Shown here piece by piece: positions 41,259 through 50,901 of a DNA stretch of 64,000 nt (its first letter is position 1; the number at the start of each line of letters is the position of its first letter). Source of the DNA: FEN-1219 sp036563665 (lineage in GTDB: Bacteria; Pseudomonadota; Gammaproteobacteria; Steroidobacterales; Rariloculaceae); NCBI GenBank assembly GCA_036563665.1, contig DATCLY010000018.1:1-64000 (forward strand), in the 5' to 3' direction. Position numbers and translations under genes: made by a program. Under the pieces are notes generated by a model. The model had not been told where the DNA came from. It was given only the letters and a program-made list of their open reading frames with translations, and made no database searches.

Positions 41259-41957
41259 ATGAGACGCGCGCAAGCCCGTTTCCTCAAAGGGGCCTCGATC
41301 CTCCTCGCCGCCGGCCTGCTCGGCGCTTGCGCCTCGGCGCCGCCGCTCGGCCCCGGCGCGGACGCCCGCTTCCAGGCCACGCCGCCGCCCGTGCCCGTGG
41401 CGCCCGAGCAGAACGCGGGCGCGATCTTCCAGCCGCAGTTCGCGCAGAGCCTGTTCGAGGACTACAAGGCGCGCCGCGTCGGCGACCTGCTGACGGTGCT
41501 GCTCGTGGAGCGTACCGAGGCGCAGAAGTCGACCAACGCCACCATCACGAAGGACACGGAGATCGACCTGCCCGCGCCCTCGATCGCCGGCCGCACGCCC
41601 ACGCACGAAGGCTTGCCGATCGACATCCGCGCGAGCGGCTCGCGCAGCTTCGAAGGGCAGGGCGATGCCGCGCAGAGCAACATGCTCGAAGGCTCGATCG
41701 CCGTGACCGTGGCGGAGGTGCTGCCGAACGGCAACCTCGTCGTGCAGGGCGAGAAGTGGGTGCGCATCAACCAGGGCGAGGAATACCTGCGCCTGCGCGG
41801 GATCGTGCGTCCCGTGGACGTGCGCCCCGACAACACCGTGCTGTCCACGCAGATCGCCGATGCCCAGCTCGCTTACGGCGGCACGGGCGCCGTGGCGGCG
41901 GGCAGCGCGCCGGGCTGGCTCAGCCGCTTCTTCAACAGCCCGTGGTGGCCGTTCTGA
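41259..41957 (+). CDS. flgH: Flagellar L-ring lipoprotein FlgH
   Basis: FlgH forms the outer-membrane L-ring bushing. The 232-aa protein has a lipoprotein signal peptide with lipobox LLGAC (Cys about 25). Conserved parts include FEDYKARRVGDLLTVLLVERTEA and GEKWVRINQGEEYLRLRGIVRP, ending PWWPF. It begins 4 nt after flgG and overlaps the flgI start by one base (TGATG). Confidence 0.95.
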   Translation: MRRAQARFLKGASILLAAGLLGACASAPPLGPGADARFQATPPPVPVAPEQNAGAIFQPQFAQSLFEDYKARRVGDLLTVLLVERTEAQKSTNATITKDTEIDLPAPSIAGRTPTHEGLPIDIRASGSRSFEGQGDAAQSNMLEGSIAVTVAEVLPNGNLVVQGEKWVRINQGEEYLRLRGIVRPVDVRPDNTVLSTQIADAQLAYGGTGAVAAGSAPGWLSRFFNSPWWPF

Positions 41958-43114
41958 TGGCCGCCGTCGCCTTCGCCCGCGTTTACGCGCTTCGCCGGCC
42001 CGCGGCGCGGTGGCCCGCGCGCCTGCTCGTCGCGCTCGTCGCGGCGGCGGCCGCGTTCGGCGCGGCCGCCCAGGAGCGCATCAAGGATCTCGCCGTCGTC
42101 GCCGGCGTGCGCTCCAACCAGCTCGTCGGCTACGGCCTGGTCGTGGGCCTCGACGGCACCGGCGATCAGACCACGCAGGCGCCGTTCACTGCGCAGAGCC
42201 TGCGCAACATGCTCGCGCAGCTCGGCGTGACGATCCCGCCAAACGTCAACCTGCAGCTCAAGAACGTGGCGGCCGTCATGGTGCACGCGGATCTGCCGCC
42301 GTTCGCGAAGCCGGGACAGACCATCGACGTGACGGTGTCCTCGATCGGCAACGCCACGAGCCTGCGTGGCGGGAGCCTCCTCATGACGCCGCTCAAGGGC
42401 GCGGACGGGCAGGTCTACGCCATCGCGCAAGGCAACCTCGTCGTGGGCGGGTTCGGCGCGGAGGGGCGCGACGGCTCGCGGATCTCGGTGAACGTGCCGA
42501 GCGTCGGCCGCATCCCCGGCGGCGCCACGGTGGAGCGCGAGGTGCGCTCGCCGTTCCAGCACGGCGACTCGCTCACGCTGAACCTGCACCGCGCGGACTT
42601 CACGAGCGCCATGCGGCTCGTCCAGGCGATCGACGCCGCGTTCGGGCCGGGCACGGCCGAGGCGCTCGACGGCGCGTCGGTGCGCGTGCGCGCGCCGCTC
42701 GACCCGAGCGCCCGCGTGTCGTTCGTCTCCATGCTCGAGAACCTCACGATCACGCCGGACGCGCCGCCCGCGCGCGTGATCGTCAACGCCCGCACGGGCA
42801 CGATCGTGATGGGCGGCAACGTGCGCGTGCTGCCCGCCGCGGTGTCGCACGGCAGCCTCACGGTCACCATCACCGAGAGCTTCGACGTGTCGCAGCCCGC
42901 GCCCTTCGGCCGCGGCTCCACCGTGGTCACGCCGCGCAGCGACGTCGAGGTGGATCAGCCGGGCTCGCGGATGTTCCCGTTCGGCCCGGGCACCACGCTC
43001 GAGGAGATCGTCGAGGCGGTCAACAGCGTGGGCGCGGCGCCGGGCGACCTCGTCGCGATCCTGGAGGCGCTGCATCGCGCGGGCGCGCTGCGCGCCGAGC
43101 TCATCGTGATCTGA
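41957..43114 (+). CDS. flgI: Flagellar P-ring protein FlgI
   Basis: FlgI forms the P-ring in the periplasm. From the ATG at 41957 it is 385 aa with a signal peptide (about 1-37, ending GAAAQ). It shows RIKDLAVVAGVRSNQLVGYGLV, the GLDGTGDQTTQAPFTAQSL region and a C-terminal LVAILEALHRAGALRAELIVI end, all family hallmarks (here split for brevity: NQLVGYGLVVGLDGTGD). The start overlaps the flgH stop by one base. Confidence 0.95.
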   Translation: MAAVAFARVYALRRPAARWPARLLVALVAAAAAFGAAAQERIKDLAVVAGVRSNQLVGYGLVVGLDGTGDQTTQAPFTAQSLRNMLAQLGVTIPPNVNLQLKNVAAVMVHADLPPFAKPGQTIDVTVSSIGNATSLRGGSLLMTPLKGADGQVYAIAQGNLVVGGFGAEGRDGSRISVNVPSVGRIPGGATVEREVRSPFQHGDSLTLNLHRADFTSAMRLVQAIDAAFGPGTAEALDGASVRVRAPLDPSARVSFVSMLENLTITPDAPPARVIVNARTGTIVMGGNVRVLPAAVSHGSLTVTITESFDVSQPAPFGRGSTVVTPRSDVEVDQPGSRMFPFGPGTTLEEIVEAVNSVGAAPGDLVAILEALHRAGALRAELIVI

Positions 43115-43163
43115 AGGCGCGCGGCGTGAGCGCGACGCGATCGACACGGCTCGGGAGCACGAC

Positions 43164-44117
43164 ATGACGGCGTCGTTGGCGGGTGCCGCCGGGAGCTTCG
43201 TCGATTTCGGGAGCCTCGCCGCGCTGCGGCGCGAAGCGATCCAGGACACGCCCGAGGCGCGCCGGGCCGTCGCGCGTCAGTTCGAGGCGCTGTTCATGAG
43301 CCTCGTGCTCGACAACATGCGCGGCGCCGCCGCGGTGCCGGGGGCGCTCTTCGACGGCGCCGGCATGCGGCTCTACCAGGACCTGCACGACCGGCAGCTC
43401 GCGCTCGCGCTGGCCGAAGGCCCGGGCCTCGGCCTCGCGGACGCGGTGCTGCGCCAGCTCGGCGAATCGCCCGCGCGCCGTCCGGTGCCAGGCGCGCTCA
43501 CGGATCGGCTCGCGCTGCCGCGGCTTGCGTCCGCGCCCCCGCTCGCGGTCGGCGGTGCCGATCGCGCGGGCGTCGACGCGTCGTCGCCCGAGGCGTTCGT
43601 GGCCGCGCTCTGGCCGCACGCGCGCCGCGCCGCGGCGCAGCTCGGCACGAGCCCCGAGGTGCTCGTGGCCCAGGCCGCGCTCGAGACCGGCTGGGGGCGC
43701 CGCGTGCTCGCCGGCCGAAGCGGCGAGCCCACGTTCAACGTGTTCGGCATCAAGGCCGGAGGGAGCTGGACCGGGCCGCGCGTGGCCGTGACCACCGTGG
43801 AGTACGTCGACGGCGTCGCGGAGCGGCGCACGGAGCCCTTCCGCGTCTACGCTTCGCTCGCCGAGGCGTTCGACGACTACGTCGCCCTCGTGCGCGGCCT
43901 GCCCCGTTACCGCGCGGCGTTGGAGGCGGCGAGCCCGGAGGATTACGTCCGGTCGCTCGCGGCGGGGGGCTACAGCACGGACCCCCGCTATGCCGAGAAG
44001 GTATTGGCCGTGCTCGAGCGGCTGCCCGCCGCCCCTCAAGCGGAGGCGCTTGCGGCCGATAGCGATAGCGGCGGCCTCAATGAGCTGCGGCACGAAGCCG
44101 GCGGAGGCGAATCATGA
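43164..44117 (+). CDS. flgJ: Rod-cap / peptidoglycan hydrolase FlgJ
   Basis: FlgJ caps the rod and cuts peptidoglycan for its passage. The 317-aa protein has the N-terminal rod-scaffold domain (ARQFEALFMSLVLDNMR, about 37-53) and a C-terminal glucosaminidase domain (about 140-300) with catalytic-region motif VAQAALETGWGRRVL, FNVFGIKAGGSW and YVALVRGLPRYRAAL. So this is the dual-domain type found in gammaproteobacteria. The stop overlaps flgK by 4 nt (ATGA). Confidence 0.95.
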   Translation: MTASLAGAAGSFVDFGSLAALRREAIQDTPEARRAVARQFEALFMSLVLDNMRGAAAVPGALFDGAGMRLYQDLHDRQLALALAEGPGLGLADAVLRQLGESPARRPVPGALTDRLALPRLASAPPLAVGGADRAGVDASSPEAFVAALWPHARRAAAQLGTSPEVLVAQAALETGWGRRVLAGRSGEPTFNVFGIKAGGSWTGPRVAVTTVEYVDGVAERRTEPFRVYASLAEAFDDYVALVRGLPRYRAALEAASPEDYVRSLAAGGYSTDPRYAEKVLAVLERLPAAPQAEALAADSDSGGLNELRHEAGGGES

Positions 44118-45997
44118 GCGGAGGCATCTTCGGGGTCGGCGTGTCGGCGCTGCTCGCGGCGCAGCGGGCGCTGCAGGTCACGGGCCACAACATCGCCAAC
44201 GTGGCCACCGAAGGCTACAGCCGGCAGCGGCTCGAGCTCGCGTCGCGGGAGCCGGCCACGGCCGGCTTCGGCGCCGTGGGCCGCGGCGTCGAGGTCGTCG
44301 GCATACGCCGCGTCGTCAACGACTTCGTCAACCAGAGCCTCAACGTGCACCTCTCGGCCGAGGCCGAGCAGCGCACGCTCGCGGAGTTCGCCGGCCGCGT
44401 GAACGACATGCTGGCCGACGCGCAGTCCGGACTCGCCCCGGCGCTGCAGCGGTTCTTCGCCGCCGCCGAGGACGTGGCCAACGATCCCACCTCGACCGCT
44501 GCACGCGCCACGCTGATCGCCGAGGCGCAGTCGCTGGTCGACCGCTTCGCCGATCTCGAAGCCACGCTGCAGAGCGAGCGGGCGGCGGCGAGCGCCGAGC
44601 TGCGCACGCGCGTCGACGAGATCAATCAGCTCACGGACGGCATCGCGAAGCTGAACCAGGCCATCGTCGACGCGCGCGGGCTCGGCGGCGAGCCGAGCGA
44701 TCTGCTCGATCAGCGGGACCAGCTCGTGCGCCGGCTCGCCGAGCACGTGGCGGTGCACACAGTGGAGCAGTCGGACGGCAGCCTCAACGTCTACGTGGGC
44801 CAGGGCCAGGCGCTCGTCGTGGGCTTCGACGCGGCACCGCTCGCCGTGCGCGTGGTGAACGGCGATCCGAACGATCTCGCGGTGGGCTTCGAGCGTCCGG
44901 GCGGCTTCGTCGACATCACCGCGCGCCTGAGCGGCGGCGCGGTCGGCGCGCTGCTCGACGTGCGCGAAACCGTCATCGAGCCCACGAGCCTCAAGCTCGG
45001 GCGGCTCGCCGTGGCGCTCGCCAGCGTCGTGAACGACGTGCATCGGCGCGGCATGGACCTCGAGGGCGAGCTCGGCGAGGACTTCTTCGGCTTCACGCTG
45101 CCGGCGCCGCTGGCGCACCCGAACAACGCGGCCACGGGAACGCCGGCCGTGACGGTGGCGGACGCGACCGGCCTCGTCGCGAGCGACTACGAGCTGCGCT
45201 TCGACGGCACGGCCTGGCAAGTGCGCCGGCTCGCCGACGGCGCGGTCGTGGCCACGGTCGCGAACGGCGGCACGGCCGCGTTCGACGGCTTGTCGCTCGA
45301 TCTCGCGGGCGTGACGGGCGCGGCCGCGGGCGACCGCTTCCTGCTGCGGCCGCTGCGGGTGGTGCCGAGCCTCGAGGTGCTCGTGACGGAGCCGCGCGCC
45401 GTGGCGGCGGCGCTGCCGGTGCGCGCCGAGCCCGCGGCGGCGAACGGCGGCAACGCGGCCGTGACGGAGGTGACGATCGTCGACCCGACGGACGCCGCGC
45501 TGCGCGCGCCCGTCGACATCGCGTTCGCCAACGGCGAGTTCGTGGTCGGCACGAACGTCGTGCCGCTCGATCCGTCCGGCGAGACGACCATCGAGGCGAA
45601 CGGCTGGCGCGTCGTGATCCGCGGCACGCCGGCGGAAGGCGACGTGTTCCAGGTGCGCGACAACGCGGGCGCGGCCGGCGACAACCGCGGCGCGCTCGCG
45701 CTCGCGGCGGTGGCGTCGCAACGCGTGCTCGACAACGGCACGGCGCGGCTCGACGACGCCTACGCGGACGTGGTGGCGGGCGTGGGCGTGGCCACGCGGC
45801 GCGCCCAGGTGAGCCACGAGGCGGAGGCCCGCATGCTGGCGGACGCGCAGGCCCGGCGCGAGGCGGTGTCGGGCGTCAACCTCGACGAGGAGGCCGCCAA
45901 CATGCTGCGCTACCAGCAGGCGTACCAGGCGGCGGCGCAGGTCATCGCGACGGCGGGCACCATGATCGAGTCGCTGCTCGCCGCGTTCCGCCGCTGA
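44114..45997 (+). CDS. flgK: Hook-filament junction protein FlgK
   Basis: FlgK (HAP1) joins hook and filament. The 627-aa protein starts with GVSALLAAQRALQVTGHNIAN and YSRQRLELASRE, has a long helical N-terminal region, beta-rich middle domains (about 300-540), and ends with SGVNLDEEAANMLRYQQAYQ, the classic C-terminal helix. Its chaperone FlgN is encoded in the same island. It overlaps flgJ by 4 nt. Confidence 0.95.
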   Translation: MSGGIFGVGVSALLAAQRALQVTGHNIANVATEGYSRQRLELASREPATAGFGAVGRGVEVVGIRRVVNDFVNQSLNVHLSAEAEQRTLAEFAGRVNDMLADAQSGLAPALQRFFAAAEDVANDPTSTAARATLIAEAQSLVDRFADLEATLQSERAAASAELRTRVDEINQLTDGIAKLNQAIVDARGLGGEPSDLLDQRDQLVRRLAEHVAVHTVEQSDGSLNVYVGQGQALVVGFDAAPLAVRVVNGDPNDLAVGFERPGGFVDITARLSGGAVGALLDVRETVIEPTSLKLGRLAVALASVVNDVHRRGMDLEGELGEDFFGFTLPAPLAHPNNAATGTPAVTVADATGLVASDYELRFDGTAWQVRRLADGAVVATVANGGTAAFDGLSLDLAGVTGAAAGDRFLLRPLRVVPSLEVLVTEPRAVAAALPVRAEPAAANGGNAAVTEVTIVDPTDAALRAPVDIAFANGEFVVGTNVVPLDPSGETTIEANGWRVVIRGTPAEGDVFQVRDNAGAAGDNRGALALAAVASQRVLDNGTARLDDAYADVVAGVGVATRRAQVSHEAEARMLADAQARREAVSGVNLDEEAANMLRYQQAYQAAAQVIATAGTMIESLLAAFRR

Positions 45998-46035
45998 CGC
46001 CGGACGCACGAGGCAGCCATCGCGGAGGCAGGACG

Positions 46036-47232
46036 ATGCGCATCTCGACTTCGCAGATCCACACCAACGGCGTCATCGCCATCCAGCGCCGCCAGGCGGA
46101 GCTCGCGCGCACGCAGCAGCAGCTCGCGACCGGCAAGCGCATTCTCACGCCCGCCGACGACCCGGCGGGCGCGGTGCAGGGATTGAAGCTGCACCAGCGG
46201 GTCGGCTCGGTCGAGCAATACGAGCGCAACGCGGCCTACGCGGTCACGCGGCTCGAGCTCGAGGAGGTGGCGCTCGCGTCGCTCGGCAACGCCTTGCAGC
46301 GCGCGCGCGAGCTCGCGCTGCAGGCCGCGAACGAGATGCTGAGCGACGAGAACCGGCAATCGATCGCGCGCGAGCTGCGCGAGATCTCGAACGCGCTGCT
46401 CGATGCGGCCAACGCCCGCGACGCGAGCGGCGAGCATCTCTTCGGCGGCTACCGCACGACGGCGCAGCCGTTCGTGCGCGGGCCCGACGGGCAGGTGAAG
46501 TACGTGGGCGACGGCGGCCGCCGCGAGGCGGACCTGTCGCCCGACCGGCGCATCGCCGTGGGCGACAACGGCCTGCCGTTCATGACCGTGCCCCGGGGCA
46601 ACGGCGTGTTCACCGTCACGCCGGACGGCGCCAACACGGGCACCGGGCGGGTGGCCGTCGCCGAGGTCATGGACGCCGCGGCTTACGGCGGCGAGAGCTA
46701 CACGATCGTGATGACGGCGGCTGACACGTACGAGGTCCTGGACGGCAACGGCGTCGTGGTGACGACGGGCGCCTACGCCGCCGGCTCGGCCATCGACTTC
46801 GGCGGCGTGCGCGTGGTCCTCGATGGGGCGCCGGCGGCCGGCGATTCGTTCGCCGTGGGCCCCGCGGGCACGGTGTCCGTGTTCGCCATCGTCGACGAGC
46901 TCGCGGCGGCGCTCGAGGCGCCGACCGGCGCGCCGGGCGCGCGTGCGCTCACCAGCCACGCCGTCACCACGGCGGTGCAGAACCTCGACCAGGCGCTCGG
47001 CCGCGTGCTGGAGCTGCGCACCGGTGTCGGCGCGCGGCTCAACACGCTCGAGCAATGGCAGAACGCCAACGCGGACGAGCTGCTCGAGCTGCGCTCCTCG
47101 CTGTCGGAGATCGAGGACCTCGACTACGCGGAAGCCGTGAGCCGGTTCCGCCTGCAGCAGGTGGCCCTCGAGGCCGCCCAGGCCGCGCAGGTGCAGCTCG
47201 CCGGCCTGTCGCTGTTCAACTTCCTCCGCTGA
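46036..47232 (+). CDS. flgL: Hook-filament junction protein FlgL
   Basis: FlgL (HAP3) is the second junction protein, flagellin-like at both ends. From the ATG at 46036 it is 398 aa. The N-terminus has QQQLATGKRILTPADDPAGAV, and the C-terminus RSSLSEIEDLDYAEAVSRF then QVQLAGLSLFNFLR. The last 17 nt overlap the convergent HDOD gene. It closes the flgB-L operon. Confidence 0.94.
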   Translation: MRISTSQIHTNGVIAIQRRQAELARTQQQLATGKRILTPADDPAGAVQGLKLHQRVGSVEQYERNAAYAVTRLELEEVALASLGNALQRARELALQAANEMLSDENRQSIARELREISNALLDAANARDASGEHLFGGYRTTAQPFVRGPDGQVKYVGDGGRREADLSPDRRIAVGDNGLPFMTVPRGNGVFTVTPDGANTGTGRVAVAEVMDAAAYGGESYTIVMTAADTYEVLDGNGVVVTTGAYAAGSAIDFGGVRVVLDGAPAAGDSFAVGPAGTVSVFAIVDELAAALEAPTGAPGARALTSHAVTTAVQNLDQALGRVLELRTGVGARLNTLEQWQNANADELLELRSSLSEIEDLDYAEAVSRFRLQQVALEAAQAAQVQLAGLSLFNFLR

Positions 47233-48160
47233 GGTTCTCGGCGCCGGCGGACTGCTCGCCGAGGACCGCGTGCAGCTCGCGGGTCATCGCGGGCAGCGCT
47301 GCCGCCAGCGGCTCGAGCGCAGCCTCGGCGAGCCCCAAGGCCGCGGCGGCCGCGGCGCTGCCGGGCCCCGCGGGCGTTCCGGGCATGAAGCCGAGGCTGC
47401 CCTGCGCGGCGAGCAGGTCCGCGAGATACACGGCGCTCGCCACCGCGCGGGCGCGGCCCTCGAGCGCGAGCGGATCGTGGTGCGAGCCGATCACCCGCCC
47501 GAAGGTCTGCGGCAGGTGCCAGCTCTCGCAGAGTCCCCGCCCGAAATCCTGGTGGTTCGCGCCGAACACGTCGTCCTCGATGTCGAGCCCCGGATGCTCG
47601 CCGGCGGCCCGCAGCCGCAGGAGCTCGGCGAAGCCGTCGGGTCGGTGCTGGAGCTGGACGATGAAGCCGATGTCGTGCAGCAGGCCCGCGAGGAACACCT
47701 CCTCGGCGTCCTCGAGCGCGGCCGCTTGCGCGATCGCCCTGGCCCCGGCCGCCACCGCGAGCGAGTGCAGCCACAGGTCGCGCGCCGGCGAGGACGAGCC
47801 CTGGCCGTGGACGCGGATCAGGCGCCCGAAGCTCGCCGCGAGCGCGATGGTCTTGATGGCCTCGCCGCCGAGCAGCGTGACGGCGCGCTCGACGGAGGTG
47901 ACGGGCTGACGCAGGCCGTAGAACGCCGAATTGGCGACCTTCAAGATGCGCACGCAGAGCGCCGGATCGGTCGACACGACCTTGTGCAGCTCCTGCGCCG
48001 ACGACTCGTTGCTGTTCACGAGGTCCACGATGCGCAGCGTGACGTCGGGCAGCATGCTGAAGCGCTTGAGGGCGCCCACGGCCTCCGCCACGACCGCGTC
48101 GCGTGTCGCGCCGTCCGGGCCGGCGTGCGCTTCCGGCCCCTCGTCGCTCGCATCCGCCAT
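47216..48160 (-). CDS. HDOD-domain signalling protein
   Basis: This 314-aa protein carries an HDOD domain (about 30-230), a catalytically degenerate relative of HD hydrolases found in signalling and motility operons. Hallmarks are LPDVTLRIVDLVNSNESSAQEL, VSTDPALCVRILKVANSAFYG and the late GLLHDIGFIVQLQH plus GANHQDFGRGLCESWHLPQ. It has no other domain; the C-terminal part is Ala-rich. It follows the REC-GGDEF-EAL gene by 38 nt as the last gene of the fliC-fliD group. Confidence 0.88.
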   Translation of the reverse strand: MADASDEGPEAHAGPDGATRDAVVAEAVGALKRFSMLPDVTLRIVDLVNSNESSAQELHKVVSTDPALCVRILKVANSAFYGLRQPVTSVERAVTLLGGEAIKTIALAASFGRLIRVHGQGSSSPARDLWLHSLAVAAGARAIAQAAALEDAEEVFLAGLLHDIGFIVQLQHRPDGFAELLRLRAAGEHPGLDIEDDVFGANHQDFGRGLCESWHLPQTFGRVIGSHHDPLALEGRARAVASAVYLADLLAAQGSLGFMPGTPAGPGSAAAAAALGLAEAALEPLAAALPAMTRELHAVLGEQSAGAENLSGGS

Positions 48161-48198
48161 CGCTCATGCCTCCAGGCTGCGCTCGTCCTCGCGAACGG

Positions 48199-49983
48199 TC
48201 ACGCCTGCCGGCGCAAGGCGCCGCCCTCGGCGTCGCGGGCGTCCACGTGCCGGTTGCGCTCCGCCGCGAAGCGGGGAATCTCCTCCGCCGGCAGCGGCCG
48301 CGCGAAGTAGTAGCCCTGCCCGAGGTCGCAATTGAGGGCCTGCAGGCCCGCCACCTGCTCCGGCGTCTCGATCCCCTCGGCCACGGTCTTCATCCGCAGA
48401 TCGTGGGCGAGCTCGATGATCGCGTTCAGCACCGCCATGAGGTCGCGCCCGGCGCCGATCGTCACCACGAACGAGCGGTCGATCTTCAGAACGTCGAGCG
48501 GGAAGTCGCGCAGGCAGGCGAGCGACGAGTGGCCGGTGCCGAAGTCGTCCATCTGGATGCGCACGCCCAGGTCCTTGAGGGCGGCCAGCGCCTGCGTCGT
48601 GGCGGCGACATCGCGCATCATTTCGCTCTCCGTCACCTCGAGGTACAGGCTCGAGCGCGAGATGCCGGTGCGCAGCACCACCTGATCCACGCGCCGCGCG
48701 AAATCGTCCACGAGGAGCTGCTGCCGGGCGAGGTTCACGCTGATGCTGCGGGGCGCGAGCGCCTCGCTCTCGGCGCGCCAGCTCGCGAACTGGCGGCAGG
48801 CCTCTTCCAGCACCCACTCGCCAATCGGCACGATGAGGCCCGTCTCCTCGGCCACGGGGATGAACTGGTCCGGCGCGATCACGCCCCGCTCGGGATGCCG
48901 CCAGCGGATCAGCGCCTCCACGCTTTCCATCCGCCCCGTGGTGAGCGAGACGATCGGCTGATAGAGCAGGAAGAACTGCCGCTCCTCGACGGCCTGATGC
49001 AGCGCGTTCTCGATCGCGAGCCGGCGCTGCACGCGCGTGCGCATGGAGCGGTCGAACACCGCGAAGCGCGCCTTGCCCGCGTCTTTCGCCGCGTACAGCG
49101 CGGTGTCGGCGTCGCGCAGCACCTCGTCCACCGTCTCGTGGCCCAGCTCGCTCGTGACGATGCCGACGCTCGCTGTGGAGAACACCTGGTGCTCGCCGAG
49201 CCGGTAGCTCTGCGACAGCGCCTTGAGGAGCTCCTCGGCGAGCTTGACCGCGTCCTGCGGCTGGCGGAGCCCGTCGAGCAGCACCACGAACTCGTCGCCG
49301 CCGAGCCGCGCCACGGTGCTCGACACCCCACCGAGCGCCGCGCAAACGGACGGCACGCAGCGTTGGAAGCGGACGGCCACCTCCTTGAGCAGCATGTCGC
49401 CCACGTCGTGGCCCAGGCTGTCGTTGATGTTCTTGAAGCGGTCGAAATCGAAGAACAGAACGGCGAACCGGTGCTGCGGCTCGCGCCGGCGACGCTCGAT
49501 GGCCCGCTGCACGTGGCTCGCGAGCAGCGCGCGGTTCGGCAGGCCCGTGAGGCTGTCGTGGTACGCCCGCCGCGTGAGCTCGCGCATGAGCTGCTGCGTG
49601 TGCAGCTCGCGGCTGACGCGCGCTTTCACCTCCGCCGCGCAGACGGGCTTGCGGACGTAGTCGGCGGCGCCGAGGGCGAAGGCGCGGCTGATCGTCTCCT
49701 GGTCCTCGGTGCCCGTCACGAGCATGACCGGAATCGCGGCGAGCGCCGGATCGTCCTTCAGCCTCGCGAGCACGGCCATGCCGTCCATGTCGGGCATGTG
49801 GTAGTCGAGCAGGATCAGCGCCGGCGGGTCGCGCTCCGCGAGCTCGAGCCCCTCGCGGCCCGAGTAGGCGTGCAGCAGCTCGAGCGGCAGCCCCTTCAAG
49901 TGCACGCGGAACAGCGCGTGTATCTCGCGCGCGTCGTCGATCAGCAGGACCTTGCTGGGCGCTCCCGACACGTCTGCTAGCAT
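48199..49983 (-). CDS. Receiver-GGDEF-EAL c-di-GMP enzyme
   Basis: From the ATG at 49983 (GAGGGGG upstream) this is a 594-aa response regulator that could make and break c-di-GMP. The receiver (about 10-125) has phospho-Asp in LILLDYHMPDMDG and Lys in VRKPV. The GGDEF domain has an intact signature LGGDEFVVLL. The EAL domain shows VEALIRWRHPERG, VNLARQQL, EVTESEMM, MDDFGTGHSSL and VAEGIETPEQV, so its catalytic residues look complete. Placement after fliD and next to a REC-HPt gene suggests phosphorelay control of c-di-GMP for motility. Confidence 0.93.
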   Translation of the reverse strand: MLADVSGAPSKVLLIDDAREIHALFRVHLKGLPLELLHAYSGREGLELAERDPPALILLDYHMPDMDGMAVLARLKDDPALAAIPVMLVTGTEDQETISRAFALGAADYVRKPVCAAEVKARVSRELHTQQLMRELTRRAYHDSLTGLPNRALLASHVQRAIERRRREPQHRFAVLFFDFDRFKNINDSLGHDVGDMLLKEVAVRFQRCVPSVCAALGGVSSTVARLGGDEFVVLLDGLRQPQDAVKLAEELLKALSQSYRLGEHQVFSTASVGIVTSELGHETVDEVLRDADTALYAAKDAGKARFAVFDRSMRTRVQRRLAIENALHQAVEERQFFLLYQPIVSLTTGRMESVEALIRWRHPERGVIAPDQFIPVAEETGLIVPIGEWVLEEACRQFASWRAESEALAPRSISVNLARQQLLVDDFARRVDQVVLRTGISRSSLYLEVTESEMMRDVAATTQALAALKDLGVRIQMDDFGTGHSSLACLRDFPLDVLKIDRSFVVTIGAGRDLMAVLNAIIELAHDLRMKTVAEGIETPEQVAGLQALNCDLGQGYYFARPLPAEEIPRFAAERNRHVDARDAEGGALRRQA

Positions 49984-50027
49984 GCTGCCCCCTCTCGGCC
50001 GCGATGCTCCACGCCGCGTGCTGGCGA

Positions 50028-50846
50028 TCAGGTAACCCGTGCCGCGCGGCAGAGCGCGATCAGCCGCTCGAGCGCCTCGCCGAGGGCGCCGCGGTCGGCG
50101 CCCGCCTTCGCTCGGGCTTCCACCTCGCGGGCGGCATCGGTGATCGAGGGGAACCCGAAGCTCGCGCCCACCCCTTTGAGCTGGTGCGCCCGGCTCGCGA
50201 GCGCGTCGAGCCGGCCCGCCTCGAAGGATGCCTGCAACGCCTGCACGTGCTCCGGGAGCCCGGCCACGAACTCGCGCACGAGCTCGCGCATCTCGGGGTC
50301 GTCGGCGAGCTCGCTGCGCAGAGCGCCGGCGTCGTCGGCCGGAGCGCCGCCGTCCGGCGCATCGCGCCGGCCCTGGCCGCGGACGAGCTGCGCGCAGAGC
50401 GCGATCAATCGTTCCGGGTCCACGGGCTTGGCGCCGTGGGCGTCGCACCCCGCCTCGAGGCAGCGCTCGGTCTCGCCGGGATCCGTCCGCGCCGTCAGCG
50501 CCACGATGGGCAGCGCGCAGCCCAAGCCGCGCAGCAGGCGCGTGGCCGCGTAGCCGTCCATGCCGGGCATCTCCACGTCCGTGAGCACGAGGTCCGCGGG
50601 CGGCGGGTCCGCCAGCACCTCGCGGGCGGGCCAGTCCACGGTGAGCGCCTGCACGAGCCGCAGCCCGTCCTCCACGGCCGTGACGGAGGCGCCCGCGCGC
50701 TCGAGGCAGAAGGCGATGAAGCGGCGGTTCGCCCCGCTGTCCTCCGCGAGGAGCACGCGCACGCCGGCGAGCGGCCGCTCCGCGGCGGCGGCCCCGCTAT
50801 CGGGGGACGACGGCGTCCCCGCCATTGGCAGCCCCGCGGCGCTCAC
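50028..50846 (-). CDS. Receiver-HPt phosphotransfer protein
   Basis: This 272-aa protein joins a receiver (about 27-150; LLAEDSGANRRFI, phospho-Asp in LVLTDVEMPGMDGYAA, Lys in GAKPVDPE) to a C-terminal HPt domain with the phospho-His in SRAHQLKGVGASFGF (about 215-230). No histidine kinase is adjacent, so it is an orphan relay element, probably feeding the REC-GGDEF-EAL protein encoded 44 nt downstream. It follows fliD by 55 nt on the same strand. Start by ATG at 50846; a later ATG at codon 8 is possible. Confidence 0.88.
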   Translation of the reverse strand: MSAAGLPMAGTPSSPDSGAAAAERPLAGVRVLLAEDSGANRRFIAFCLERAGASVTAVEDGLRLVQALTVDWPAREVLADPPPADLVLTDVEMPGMDGYAATRLLRGLGCALPIVALTARTDPGETERCLEAGCDAHGAKPVDPERLIALCAQLVRGQGRRDAPDGGAPADDAGALRSELADDPEMRELVREFVAGLPEHVQALQASFEAGRLDALASRAHQLKGVGASFGFPSITDAAREVEARAKAGADRGALGEALERLIALCRAARVT

Positions 50847-50901
50847 GCGCGGTCACCAGGTGGGAAGCTCGGCGCGCCGCGGCGAGGCCGTCGCGCGCTC
50901 A

